Below are positions 17,025 through 24,184 of a stretch of 64,000 nucleotides of DNA, one piece after another. This DNA comes from Pirellulales bacterium. GTDB taxonomy: Bacteria; Planctomycetota; Planctomycetia; Pirellulales; DATAWG01. Positions within the stretch are counted from its first letter, which is position 1, and every line of letters starts with the position of its first letter. Location of the stretch: contig DATAWG010000042.1 of assembly GCA_036267355.1 (NCBI GenBank), positions 62,001-126,000 on the forward strand, in the 5' to 3' direction. Both the position numbers and the translations under genes were made by a program. The notes under the pieces were generated by a model. It searched no databases and was not told the origin of the DNA. It saw only the letters and a program-made list of their open reading frames with translations.

Positions 17025-17828
17025 TCAGTGGCGGCTGATCGCTTCGAGCAGCGATTGCAGGGCGGGCTGAAAATAGTCGGAAACGAGAATCGCGACCGCG
17101 CCAATCGAAACCGACAAGGTGCTCAGCACCACCAGGCAATTGATGCCGAAGCCGAGCACCAGGATGTTCAATTGCGGCAGCGTGCGGCCGATCAGGCCGA
17201 GCACCAGCGTCGCCAAGAGCAGCGCAATCATTGCCGGCGCCGCGGCACGCACGGCGAGAAAGAAACTGCCGCTCAACAAATTGAGCGCCGCTTGGGCCAT
17301 CGAAGCGCTGCCGCCCCCCTGCCCTATCGGCATCGTGGTGAACGAGTGCAACAAACCGTCGATCAACGCACGATGTCCGCCGATCACGACGAACACGGCC
17401 GTCGCCGTCATGTTCAGCATGCCCGAAAATAGCGGCACTTGGTCGTCGCTCCCCGGTGCGAGAACTTCGGCCAGCGCCATTCCACTCATCTGTGCGATCA
17501 CCTGCCCTGCCACTTGCATTCCCGACAGCAGAATCACAATCCCCAGCCCGAGAATCATGCCGATCAGCACCTCCCCGGCCATGAGGATTACATAATCGAC
17601 AACGCCGCCCGGCGCCGGAATCCGGACGCCCCATTGCGTGGGCGTCAGCACGAGCGTCATGGCGACCGCCAGCAAGCCGCGCACTTGGATCGGCACTTCG
17701 GTGCCGGTAAACACCGGCACCGTCATTATCAGACCGCCGATCCGCGCCAACACGAACGTGAACAGCAGCACCCAAGTTATCGAGATGGATTCGAGCCAAG
17801 GCATCGTGAGATCGCCAACCAGTTCCAC
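17025..17828 (-). CDS. fliR: Flagellar export gate protein FliR
   Basis: 267-residue integral membrane protein, family length about 260, with roughly six membrane segments (for example ISITWVLLFTFVLARIGGLI, VILMAGEVLIGMILGLGIVIL, MIALLLATLVLGLIGRTLP, LNILVLGFGINCLVVL). FliR forms the core of the export gate with FliP and FliQ. GTG 17828 is the first start; an ATG at 17804 (MPWLESISITWV) is an equally plausible start. Lies 100 bp downstream of fliQ; the R6 palindrome 17849-17914 fills that gap. Confidence 0.95.
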   Translation of the reverse strand: MELVGDLTMPWLESISITWVLLFTFVLARIGGLIMTVPVFTGTEVPIQVRGLLAVAMTLVLTPTQWGVRIPAPGGVVDYVILMAGEVLIGMILGLGIVILLSGMQVAGQVIAQMSGMALAEVLAPGSDDQVPLFSGMLNMTATAVFVVIGGHRALIDGLLHSFTTMPIGQGGGSASMAQAALNLLSGSFFLAVRAAAPAMIALLLATLVLGLIGRTLPQLNILVLGFGINCLVVLSTLSVSIGAVAILVSDYFQPALQSLLEAISRH

Positions 17829-17848
17829 GGCAACAGTTCCAGGACGCG

Positions 17849-17914
17849 ATGCCCACGGTTCTGCCTGGGCATATGTAGCCGCAAAACATGCCCACGCCAG
17901 ACCGCGAGCATGGC
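17849..17914. repeat. Palindromic repeat family R6 (ATGCCCACGG...), copy 1
   Basis: Two stem-loops in series: ATGCCCACGGTTCTGCCTGGGCAT, then ACATGCCCACGCCAGACC and GCATGGCA. A similar double structure is at 53872-53945. Confidence 0.7.
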
Positions 17915-17931
17915 AGCGATGCTCGAACCGC

Positions 17932-18210
17932 TCACAAATTGTTTGGGATATTGGCGATCAAATCGTGCGAATACTGCACCATCTGGTTGATCAGCCACGG
18001 CAATGTCAGGCTGAGCACCAACACCATTACCAACAGCTTGGGCACGAACGACACGGCCTGCTCTTGAATCTGAGTGACAGCTTGCGCGAGCCCGATCAAA
18101 ATCCCGACGATCATGCCCGCCACCAACACCGGCGCGCAAATCCAGAGCGTGGTCAGGATCGCCTGCCGCGTGAGTTCGATGACGAAATCAACCGCTTCGG
18201 GTGAATGCAT
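17932..18210 (-). CDS. fliQ: Flagellar export gate protein FliQ
   Basis: 92 residues with two membrane helices (about 18-40 and 52-76), typical for FliQ (about 89). Key pattern: MHSPEAVDFVIELTRQAI, then a helix with APVLVAGMIVGILIGLAQAVTQ split by QIQEQAVSFVPKL. ATG 18210 gives the family N-terminus; upstream extension to 18267 is not conserved. Packs around FliP/FliR in the gate. Confidence 0.95.
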   Translation of the reverse strand: MHSPEAVDFVIELTRQAILTTLWICAPVLVAGMIVGILIGLAQAVTQIQEQAVSFVPKLLVMVLVLSLTLPWLINQMVQYSHDLIANIPNNL

Positions 18211-18253
18211 GGTTCGATGCCGAATGACGAAATCCGAATGACGAAACTTGTGG

Positions 18254-18319
18254 ACGCGCGAAACCACAAGCGAGATTCAATCCCGATTGAGATGGCCGCT
18301 CGCTTGCGGTTTCGCGCGT
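18254..18319. repeat. Palindromic repeat family R1, copy 4
   Basis: Arms ACGCGCGAAACCACAAGCGAG and CTCGCTTGCGGTTTCGCGCGT (to 18319), between the fliP stop and the fliQ start. Confidence 0.9.
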
Positions 18320-18338
18320 TTGCCCTCGCTCATCGCAG

Positions 18339-19235
18339 CTACGTAAAGGGCTGGAAGCTTTTTAGCAGCATGTCGACGACCAGATGCCAGCCGTCAACCA
18401 GCACAAAGAGCAACAGTTTGAACGGCAACGAAATTAAAACCGGCGGCAGCATCATCATGCCCATCGATATCGTGATGCTGGCGACGACGATGTCGAGAAT
18501 CAGAAACGGCAAGTAAATCTGGAAGCCAATCAAGAACGCCGTCTTCAATTCACTGAGCATGTACGCAGGCAAAAGAGCTTGAAGCGGAACGTCGTTGTAA
18601 TCCGTCCACTCGGGCGTGCCGGCCGGCATGTATTGGAAAAACATGCGGATATCGCCTTCGTTGCCGGTACGCTGAATTTGTTGCGACATGAATCGCCGCA
18701 CTGGCTGTATGCCTTGCTTCCAGGCTTGCTCCAGGCCGATGCGACGCTGCGTGTAGGGCAGCACCGAATTATCGTACACTTGCTTCCAGACCGGCATCAT
18801 GACCATCAGCGTAAGAAACAGGCTGATCGACGTGAGCACTTGGCTCGGCGGCAATTGCTGCGTGCCAAGCGCTTGCCGCAATAGGCCGAACACGACCAGA
18901 ATCCGCACGAAGCAAGTCGTCATCAAGAGCACCGACGGCGCGAGACTGATCACGGTCAGCAATAGCATGATTTGGAGCGTGGAGCTAAGCCCCTCGGGGC
19001 TCGTCCATTGCTCGGGTCCGCCGGCCAGGCCGGCTGGCAACTCGATTTTCGCGCCGGAATTTGCTTGCTGCTGCTGTGCCGCGAGTGGCCGAGAAGAGGC
19101 GGCCGTGCTAAGAGCCACTAGTGCGACGACCGTCCAGCAGCGCAACTTCGCCGCCGTTTTTCGGCGTTTCGGTGCGCTCGTGACCTCGGCGGGTTGGCGA
19201 GATTTTCTCGGCGGAGTTTTTCGGCGGTCAAACAT
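18339..19235 (-). CDS. fliP: Flagellar export gate protein FliP
   Basis: 298 residues, about 50 longer than many FliP proteins because of a basic N-terminus (about 1-32) before the signal segment (WTVVALVALSTAASSRPLAA). Conserved blocks: LLLTVISLAPSVLLMTTCFVRI, FGLLRQALGTQQLPPSQVL, SELKTAFLIGFQIYLPFLIL and the final membrane hairpin ending FKLLLFVLVDGW. Its ATG overlaps the fliO stop by 8 bp, so the two are translationally coupled. The basic leader before the signal peptide is unusual, and a later start cannot be excluded. Confidence 0.95.
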   Translation of the reverse strand: MFDRRKTPPRKSRQPAEVTSAPKRRKTAAKLRCWTVVALVALSTAASSRPLAAQQQQANSGAKIELPAGLAGGPEQWTSPEGLSSTLQIMLLLTVISLAPSVLLMTTCFVRILVVFGLLRQALGTQQLPPSQVLTSISLFLTLMVMMPVWKQVYDNSVLPYTQRRIGLEQAWKQGIQPVRRFMSQQIQRTGNEGDIRMFFQYMPAGTPEWTDYNDVPLQALLPAYMLSELKTAFLIGFQIYLPFLILDIVVASITISMGMMMLPPVLISLPFKLLLFVLVDGWHLVVDMLLKSFQPFT

Positions 19236-20007
19236 CGTCGTCCTCCACGTTCAGCGAGCCGGCGAGCGGCCGGATTCCGATCGCCGGACGTGCCGCGGCA
19301 TTGGCGGGTGTGTCTGCAAATCGGTCGATATCGCGGTCCTTCGGCCCCGGATCCAATTGGTTTGGCCGGCGCAGTTCGGCCAGTTGGCCGAAAATTTGGC
19401 GAAATGCTTGCGTAGCCGAATTTGCTTGCGTCTGTTGGCACAGCCCGGCGAGCCGATCGACCTCCGCCGCATCGCTGATTTCGGCCAGCGTTTTCGCCCC
19501 ATCCGGCGAAACCGCCACAAGCAGAAGCCGATTGCCGAAACGGATCACGTGCATTTGCTGCCGTCCAGCCAGTGGCGCGCGGCCCAGCAATTCGACGACA
19601 TCTTTCGACAGCAGACGGACTGATTTTGGCGATCCGCGTTTCAACAGCCACACCAGCCCAAGGAACAACCCGATCACCACCGCTAGGCTGCCGAACATGC
19701 TCACGATCGCCGGAGCTGAACTCGGCATCGCCGGAATGCCACGGTGTCCGCCGTTGGTATTCGTGGAATTGGCAAAGTCGCCGCTGCCAGGCCCGAGCGG
19801 CAGCGGATCGATCTGCGGAGTCGGAGGCAGGCTGGGACGGGTGGGCGTCGCCGCGGATTGATACGTGGCCTGTCGAACTGCGCTATCATCGGAGATGCTG
19901 AGCGGCGCTGCGAAGGCATTCGAAGCCGACATGACGAGGGCCAATACAAACAGTGCGGTGGCATGCCTGCAATGGCGAGTGAAATGGCTCGGATACGCAG
20001 CACGCAT
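19228..20007 (-). CDS. fliO: Flagellar assembly protein FliO
   Basis: 259 residues. Signal-like segment 17-34 (TALFVLALVMSASNAFAA), a Pro/Asn/Gly-rich periplasmic stretch to about 98, a membrane helix at 100-122 (SMFGSLAVVIGLFLGLVWLL) and a cytoplasmic domain with the FliO pattern VELLGRAPLAGRQQMHVIRFGNR (about 134-156) and LLVAVSPDG. FliO helps FliP assemble. ATG 20007 is the most likely start, but it lies in the arm of an imperfect palindrome (20003-20086) and has no ribosome site, so the exact start is uncertain. Confidence 0.85.
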   Translation of the reverse strand: MRAAYPSHFTRHCRHATALFVLALVMSASNAFAAPLSISDDSAVRQATYQSAATPTRPSLPPTPQIDPLPLGPGSGDFANSTNTNGGHRGIPAMPSSAPAIVSMFGSLAVVIGLFLGLVWLLKRGSPKSVRLLSKDVVELLGRAPLAGRQQMHVIRFGNRLLLVAVSPDGAKTLAEISDAAEVDRLAGLCQQTQANSATQAFRQIFGQLAELRRPNQLDPGPKDRDIDRFADTPANAAARPAIGIRPLAGSLNVEDDDV

Positions 20008-20086
20008 ACTCCGTGTGGCGTGGCGCTCCGCGGAGCATTGCGCAACGCCAGCCGCCGACGGCACACCGAGGGTACCTGCTACTCTT
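20003..20086. repeat. Imperfect palindrome covering the fliO start
   Basis: AGCACGCATACTCCGTGTGGC near 20000 and GGCACACCGAGGGTACCTGCT near 20064 are imperfect inverses, with an inner GCTCCGCGGAGC stem between them. It occupies the leader and start codon of fliO. Confidence 0.6.
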
Positions 20087-20185
20087 GCGAACGGTTTTTC
20101 TCGACGCCTTGCATCCATGCTTGTCGATCGCTCCCCTGCCCTGCCTCATCCTTGGCCGACGGCCGGGCCCAATTCGCTGGCCGGA

Positions 20186-20884
20186 CTAACTCGCCGGCGC
20201 CGCGTCGCCGACCACCAGTTCGGCCACGCGCACACAAAAATTGTCGTTGAGGATCAAAACCTCGCCGCGGGCAATCAACCGCCCGTTGGCATAAATATCC
20301 ACGGGATCGCCGGCCAGTTTATCCAATGGCACCACGGCCCCTTTGCCCAGCTTGAGCACGTCTTCCAGATGCATGTGCGTGCGGCCGAGTTCGATGCGCA
20401 GATCGAGATCGACATCGCGGATCAAATCGAGGGTCGCGCTCTCCGCGGTCGGCGCGGCGCCGCTGAAATCGGTCAGACGAAACGGCAGCGCGCTGTCGCC
20501 GGCTGTGTCGCGTGGAGGATTTTGCACTGAGGCCAACGCCTGCTCGGCTTGGCTGAGTAAGAAGTCGATATCGCCTTGCGCGATCCGTCCCGGACCGGAA
20601 TCACCGCTTTGCGACGCCGGGCTGGCGGGTCGCGCTGGCCGAAGCGGATGCGCAGCGGCTGGCGGCGCGGCAGCGGGCACGGCCGGCGGCCGCGCCGGTT
20701 GCGAGGCGGCATTCTGATTCAGCAGCGCCTCGATCTCATCTTGGCGCAGAACCGAACTGCCCGGTTGCGCCGGCTTTGCTGCCGCGCTCGATGGGTTTGG
20801 CGTTGTCGGCGCTACGCCACTCTTCGCTTCGCGCAGCAACTGCTCGACGACGTCTTGCTTGGAAGCTTCAGAACCCTCGGCCAT
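20186..20884 (-). CDS. fliN: Flagellar motor switch protein FliN with extended N-terminal tail
   Basis: 232 residues, much longer than a minimal FliN (about 90-140). The C-terminal SpoA domain spans about 150-226 (IRDVDLDLRIELGRTHMHLEDVL, GAVVPLDKLAGDPVDIYANG, GEVLILNDNFCVRV) and forms the C ring. The Ala/Pro-rich N-terminal tail carries three spaced motifs: QDVVEQLL (10-17), QDEIEALL (48-55) and QGDIDFLL (103-110). They resemble the SQxEIDALL segment that starts FliM and binds phospho-CheY. No fliM lies in its usual place beside fliL. The strong ribosome site AGGAAAGGA precedes ATG 20884. Confidence 0.93.
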   Translation of the reverse strand: MAEGSEASKQDVVEQLLREAKSGVAPTTPNPSSAAAKPAQPGSSVLRQDEIEALLNQNAASQPARPPAVPAAAPPAAAHPLRPARPASPASQSGDSGPGRIAQGDIDFLLSQAEQALASVQNPPRDTAGDSALPFRLTDFSGAAPTAESATLDLIRDVDLDLRIELGRTHMHLEDVLKLGKGAVVPLDKLAGDPVDIYANGRLIARGEVLILNDNFCVRVAELVVGDAAPAS

Positions 20885-21067
20885 CGGAATCCTTTCCTCT
20901 GCCGCACGAATTACAGCCAGCTGCCGGCGCTCGGATCGACGCTAACCAACCCCGCCGCGGAACACGAGGTCCGCGCGACGATCACACAGCGCCGTGGCAT
21001 GGCCCATTGCGGCACAGCTTCACGCTTGCACAACCTCAGTGTTGTACAACGTCATTGCTGCCCAACA

Positions 21068-21700
21068 TCACTGCTGTACGACGGCGAAGTCGCTGAAAAC
21101 GATTTCCTTCACCAGCGGCTCGCCCAGCAGCGAGTTGGTTTTCGCCAAAATCTGTCTTTTGATCAATCCCAAACTGGGATCGGCCAGATCGGCCATCGTG
21201 GCGTTGCGGATGATGACGATGACTTGGTCGCGAAAGCGGTGCTGGTCTTTCTTGAAGAGTTTTCCGAAAGTACTATTGTCGTCGTCGCCTACTTCGCCCG
21301 GCTTGCCGCCTTTGGCATGTTCCTTCTCGCCTGCATCTTTTGGCGCTTTGTCGCTAGCATCGACAGCAACGGTGCCATAGAGGTGAAAATCGATGAGCAG
21401 CGTCGTATTCGAATTGGGGTCGAAGGCTGTCAGGCTGAATTTGCCAAGATCGACCTCGCGATTTTCGCCGTGGCCATCGGTGGCCGTAGGATCGCTGTCC
21501 TTGTCTTTATCTTTGTCGTCGGCGTGCGCGGCTGCCTCTTTCTTGGCCTCGGCCTTGGCGGCGGAGCCGGGCAAATAGAGCCAAGCCAGCACGCACTGCA
21601 GCAGCACGATCCCGCCGACGAAGCCGATAATCTTGCCCTTGGAAAGCTTTTTGCCGCCGGCCTCGGCCCCGGCGGCATTTGAAGTGGCGGATTCAGCCAT
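21068..21700 (-). CDS. fliL: Flagellar basal body-associated protein FliL
   Basis: 210 residues. A short cytoplasmic N-terminus, one membrane helix at about 24-44 (IIGFVGGIVLLQCVLAWLYL) and a charged linker with DDKDKDKDSD (65-74). The periplasmic FliL domain (about 90-210) includes LGKFSLTAF, TTLLIDFHLYGTV, RDQVIVIIRN and a terminal LVKEIVFSDFAVV. FliL associates with the stator. A second acidic insertion (KDAGEKEHAKGG) interrupts the domain. ATG 21700 gives the normal N-terminus. Lies between motB and fliN. Confidence 0.88.
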   Translation of the reverse strand: MAESATSNAAGAEAGGKKLSKGKIIGFVGGIVLLQCVLAWLYLPGSAAKAEAKKEAAAHADDKDKDKDSDPTATDGHGENREVDLGKFSLTAFDPNSNTTLLIDFHLYGTVAVDASDKAPKDAGEKEHAKGGKPGEVGDDDNSTFGKLFKKDQHRFRDQVIVIIRNATMADLADPSLGLIKRQILAKTNSLLGEPLVKEIVFSDFAVVQQ

Positions 21701-21875
21701 AGCGTTTCTCTTTCGTATTGGAATCTTCTGTTGGGGCGACCGCGGTTTGGCTGACGCTGGTCGACCGGCCGCCAAAAAACGACCGCAACATTGAGCGATG
21801 GCGCACCGGTGGCCAACTGCTACTCAACTGTAGCCCAGATTTACGGACGGATGCGCCCGCCGAGCGGGAACGAGT

Positions 21876-22589
21876 TCACTTGCCGCCGCTGGAAAGGCCC
21901 CGCAAGTCCTCGGTGAATTCGTTCAGCATGAAGATTTCAACCCGGCTGTTTTTATCGAGTTCGGTCGGATCGCGGCCGACGTACACCGGTTCGAACTGGG
22001 CTGAAACGCCGATGCGAAACCGTGCCGGGTCGATTCCCAGCAGCACGAGATAATCCATCACCCGGTGGCAGCGCTGATAGGCCAGATCCCAGTTGTCGTT
22101 GATTTTGCCGTCGGGCGGAAAAGGGCGATTTTTCGTATGGCCGCGAATCTCGATCTTCTGCGGCTTGCCCGCCAGCTCTCGAGCCTCCTCCTGCAATTGG
22201 TCGCGTTGCTCATCGGAAAGATCGAGCGTGCGGCCTTTGAAATAAATGATCCCACCGATGGTCTTCTGATCCCCCGAACGAATAGTGGCGACATGCGTAT
22301 GGTCGCCGATCAAACCGAGGGTTTTGGTCGCGTGCGGGTCGGCTTTTTGACCGTTGGCTTTCGGCGATAAAGCCGACGTCGGCACCAGCATGTTCGTCGC
22401 GGGCGCGCCGACGTAGCGCCCGAACTGCCGGCGCAACGACATCATCACCGGATCTTCCTTCTTGGCGTTTTTGGCCCCCGCCATCGAAAACATGACGACA
22501 AAGAACGACATCAGGATGGTGATCATGTCGGCATACGACACCATCCATTCCGGAGCGCCTTCGGCATGGGCTTCTTCAGGCTCGAGCAT
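21876..22589 (-). CDS. motB: Flagellar stator protein MotB
   Basis: 237 residues. The membrane helix with the proton-binding Asp21 lies in SYADMITILMSFFVVMFS (18-35). It is followed by a plug region and an OmpA-like peptidoglycan-binding domain (about 120-228) with IEIRGHT, RCHRVMDYLVLLGID and NSRVEIFML. Acts with MotA to convert ion flow to torque. Compact for MotB, but all key parts are present. About 95 bp downstream of motA. Confidence 0.95.
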   Translation of the reverse strand: MLEPEEAHAEGAPEWMVSYADMITILMSFFVVMFSMAGAKNAKKEDPVMMSLRRQFGRYVGAPATNMLVPTSALSPKANGQKADPHATKTLGLIGDHTHVATIRSGDQKTIGGIIYFKGRTLDLSDEQRDQLQEEARELAGKPQKIEIRGHTKNRPFPPDGKINDNWDLAYQRCHRVMDYLVLLGIDPARFRIGVSAQFEPVYVGRDPTELDKNSRVEIFMLNEFTEDLRGLSSGGK

Positions 22590-22684
22590 GGGTTGAAGCC
22601 ATCGGAATTTGGCGCGACTCGATTGGCCGGTTCTGGCCGCGGTGGGTTGCCGTCAGGCTCGAAAGTCTGACCGACGCCCGGCGG

Positions 22685-23476
22685 CTAGGCGGCTTCTTGA
22701 GCGCCGGGGCGTAGCTTTGGAGGAAGGTAGGTGTTGAGTTTTTGCTGCACGGTTCGCGGATTGTCGCCCGATTGGATGGCCATGATACCGCGGAGGACGA
22801 TTTCCTTTGCCAGCGCCTCCTCATGGCTCCTCAAGGCCAGTTTCTCGGTAAACGGAATGCACACCAGATTCGCCATCAGTGCCCCATAGAGCGTGCCGAT
22901 CAGGGCCACGGCCATCGACGGGCCGATCGAATCCGGATCCGACAGATTGCCGAGCATGAGCACCAAGCCAAGCAGTGTGGCAATCATGCCGAACGCCGGG
23001 CCGCACCGGCCGATCAATTCGAGGATCCGTTTTTGTTCGCGATGCCGGGTCGACATCGACGAGATTTCGGTGCGCATCACTTCTTGAATCACTTCCGGGC
23101 GGGTGCCGTCAACGGCCATTTGAATGCCCAAGGCGACGAATGGATCTTCAATCTGCGCGGCCTTGCTTTCCAGGGCGAGCAGGCCGTCGCGGCGAGCAAC
23201 CTCCGAGAGGCCAACTAGTTGTTCGATCAGATGATTGAGGTTCTCCGGCTTGTGGAAAAACACTTTCATCAACACTTTCGGCAAGCCCAGCACATTGCGC
23301 AGCGGGAAGCCGACGAGCCCCACGCCGATGCCACCGCCGATGACCATCATGATGGCCGGCGGATCGATAAACGAGGCATAGTTGACGCTTCCCTTCCCTT
23401 CCATGCCCATCACGACGAGCGAACCCGCCATCATGCAGAAGGCCATCAGCAATCCGGCGACGGTGGCGATGTCCAT
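22685..23476 (-). CDS. motA: Flagellar stator protein MotA
   Basis: 263 residues with four membrane helices: 1-25, about 35-58, about 150-175 (FGMIATLLGLVLMLGNL) and 188-212 (MAVALIGTLYGALMANLVCIP). The cytoplasmic loop between helices 2 and 3 carries the charged residues that contact FliG. Residues MSTRHREQKRILE precede helix 3. First gene of the motA-motB-fliL run; flanked upstream by a TTAGGG-type tract. Confidence 0.95.
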   Translation of the reverse strand: MDIATVAGLLMAFCMMAGSLVVMGMEGKGSVNYASFIDPPAIMMVIGGGIGVGLVGFPLRNVLGLPKVLMKVFFHKPENLNHLIEQLVGLSEVARRDGLLALESKAAQIEDPFVALGIQMAVDGTRPEVIQEVMRTEISSMSTRHREQKRILELIGRCGPAFGMIATLLGLVLMLGNLSDPDSIGPSMAVALIGTLYGALMANLVCIPFTEKLALRSHEEALAKEIVLRGIMAIQSGDNPRTVQQKLNTYLPPKLRPGAQEAA

Positions 23477-23481
23477 GCTAC

Positions 23482-23509
23482 GGGTTAGGGTAAGGGGTCA
23501 GGGTGAGGA
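23482..23509 (+). repeat. TTAGGG-type tract between flbD and motA
   Basis: GGGTTAGGGTAAGGGGTCAGGG and flanks. It forms an inverted pair with the C-rich tract at 23574-23607 across a 64-nt spacer. Confidence 0.7.
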
Positions 23510-23573
23510 TAAGAGGTGAAGGTTGCGAAGAAGGATTGGCATTGAGAGCATGGGTGATCGACGCTTGCACGTG

Positions 23574-23607
23574 CCCTAACCCTATTCCCTAATTCCTCAC
23601 CCTAATT
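23574..23607 (-). repeat. TTAGGG-type tract (reverse) overlapping the flbD end
   Basis: CCCTAACCCTATTCCC-type sequence on the plus strand. Read on the minus strand it supplies the last two codons of flbD (TTA GGG) and its TGA stop. Confidence 0.7.
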
Positions 23608-23794
23608 CAGGAACCATGTGTTTGGCGCGTTGGTATTCGATCGCCCGTTCGAGCACTTCGTCCATCGTTTCTTGCACGACGACATGGTCGCCGCTGATGA
23701 GAGTGATGAACGTATCGTGATGGGCTTCGACATAGCGAATCAAGTCGGCATTGAGGACGAATTTTTCGCCGTCGAGGCGGGTCAGTTTGATCAT
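23597..23794 (-). CDS. flbD: FlbD family flagellar protein
   Basis: 65 residues of the small FlbD family (PF06289 type): MIKLTRLDGEKFVLNADLI at the start, ETxPDT-like region here EAHHDTFITLISGDHVVV, and an amphipathic C-terminal helix (MDEVLERAIEYQR). The family occurs between flgE and motA in many bacteria, exactly as here; its molecular role is not settled. The C-terminal Leu-Gly and stop are formed by a repeat tract. Not the Caulobacter transcription factor of the same name. Confidence 0.9.
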   Translation of the reverse strand: MIKLTRLDGEKFVLNADLIRYVEAHHDTFITLISGDHVVVQETMDEVLERAIEYQRAKHMVPELG

Positions 23795-23948
23795 CTTCGG
23801 TTCGCTGGAATTCGGATCGCCGCTCGAGCGGCGAAGGATCCACCCAGGGCGCGCTCATTGGGATCGAATCGCTATTCATCGTTCATCGTTGGGCGTTGCC
23901 ACCGGCACGCCACAAATCGCCGATCCGCTCCCCGAAATTTTAGGCCAC

Positions 23949-23973
23949 AAAAAAAGCCCTTGGCGGCCAAGGG
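23949..23973 (-). terminator. Rho-independent terminator after flgE
   Basis: On the minus strand a perfect 7-bp stem CCCTTGG/CCAAGGG with a 3-nt loop (23957-23973) is followed by C and seven T (23955-23949). It lies 210 bp past the flgE stop and before flbD, so it would end the flgB-flgE transcript and make flbD-motA a separate unit. One of the few classical terminators seen. Confidence 0.75.
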
Positions 23974-24184
23974 GGCGATTCAATGGGCGGCGTGATCGAG
24001 TGGCCAAATCGATCACTAAAAATATCGCCGCACTCGCGGCCACCGCGCTCCAAGCATAACGATGGTAACGATTGCGATGCCTGGGCGGTCCCCGCTTCTG
24101 ACGTGACGAAAGAACGTCCCGCGGGAACGCTCACTGCTGCGCAAGCCAGGAGTCGCATCCGGTTTAATCGCCTGGCTAGGGGCT

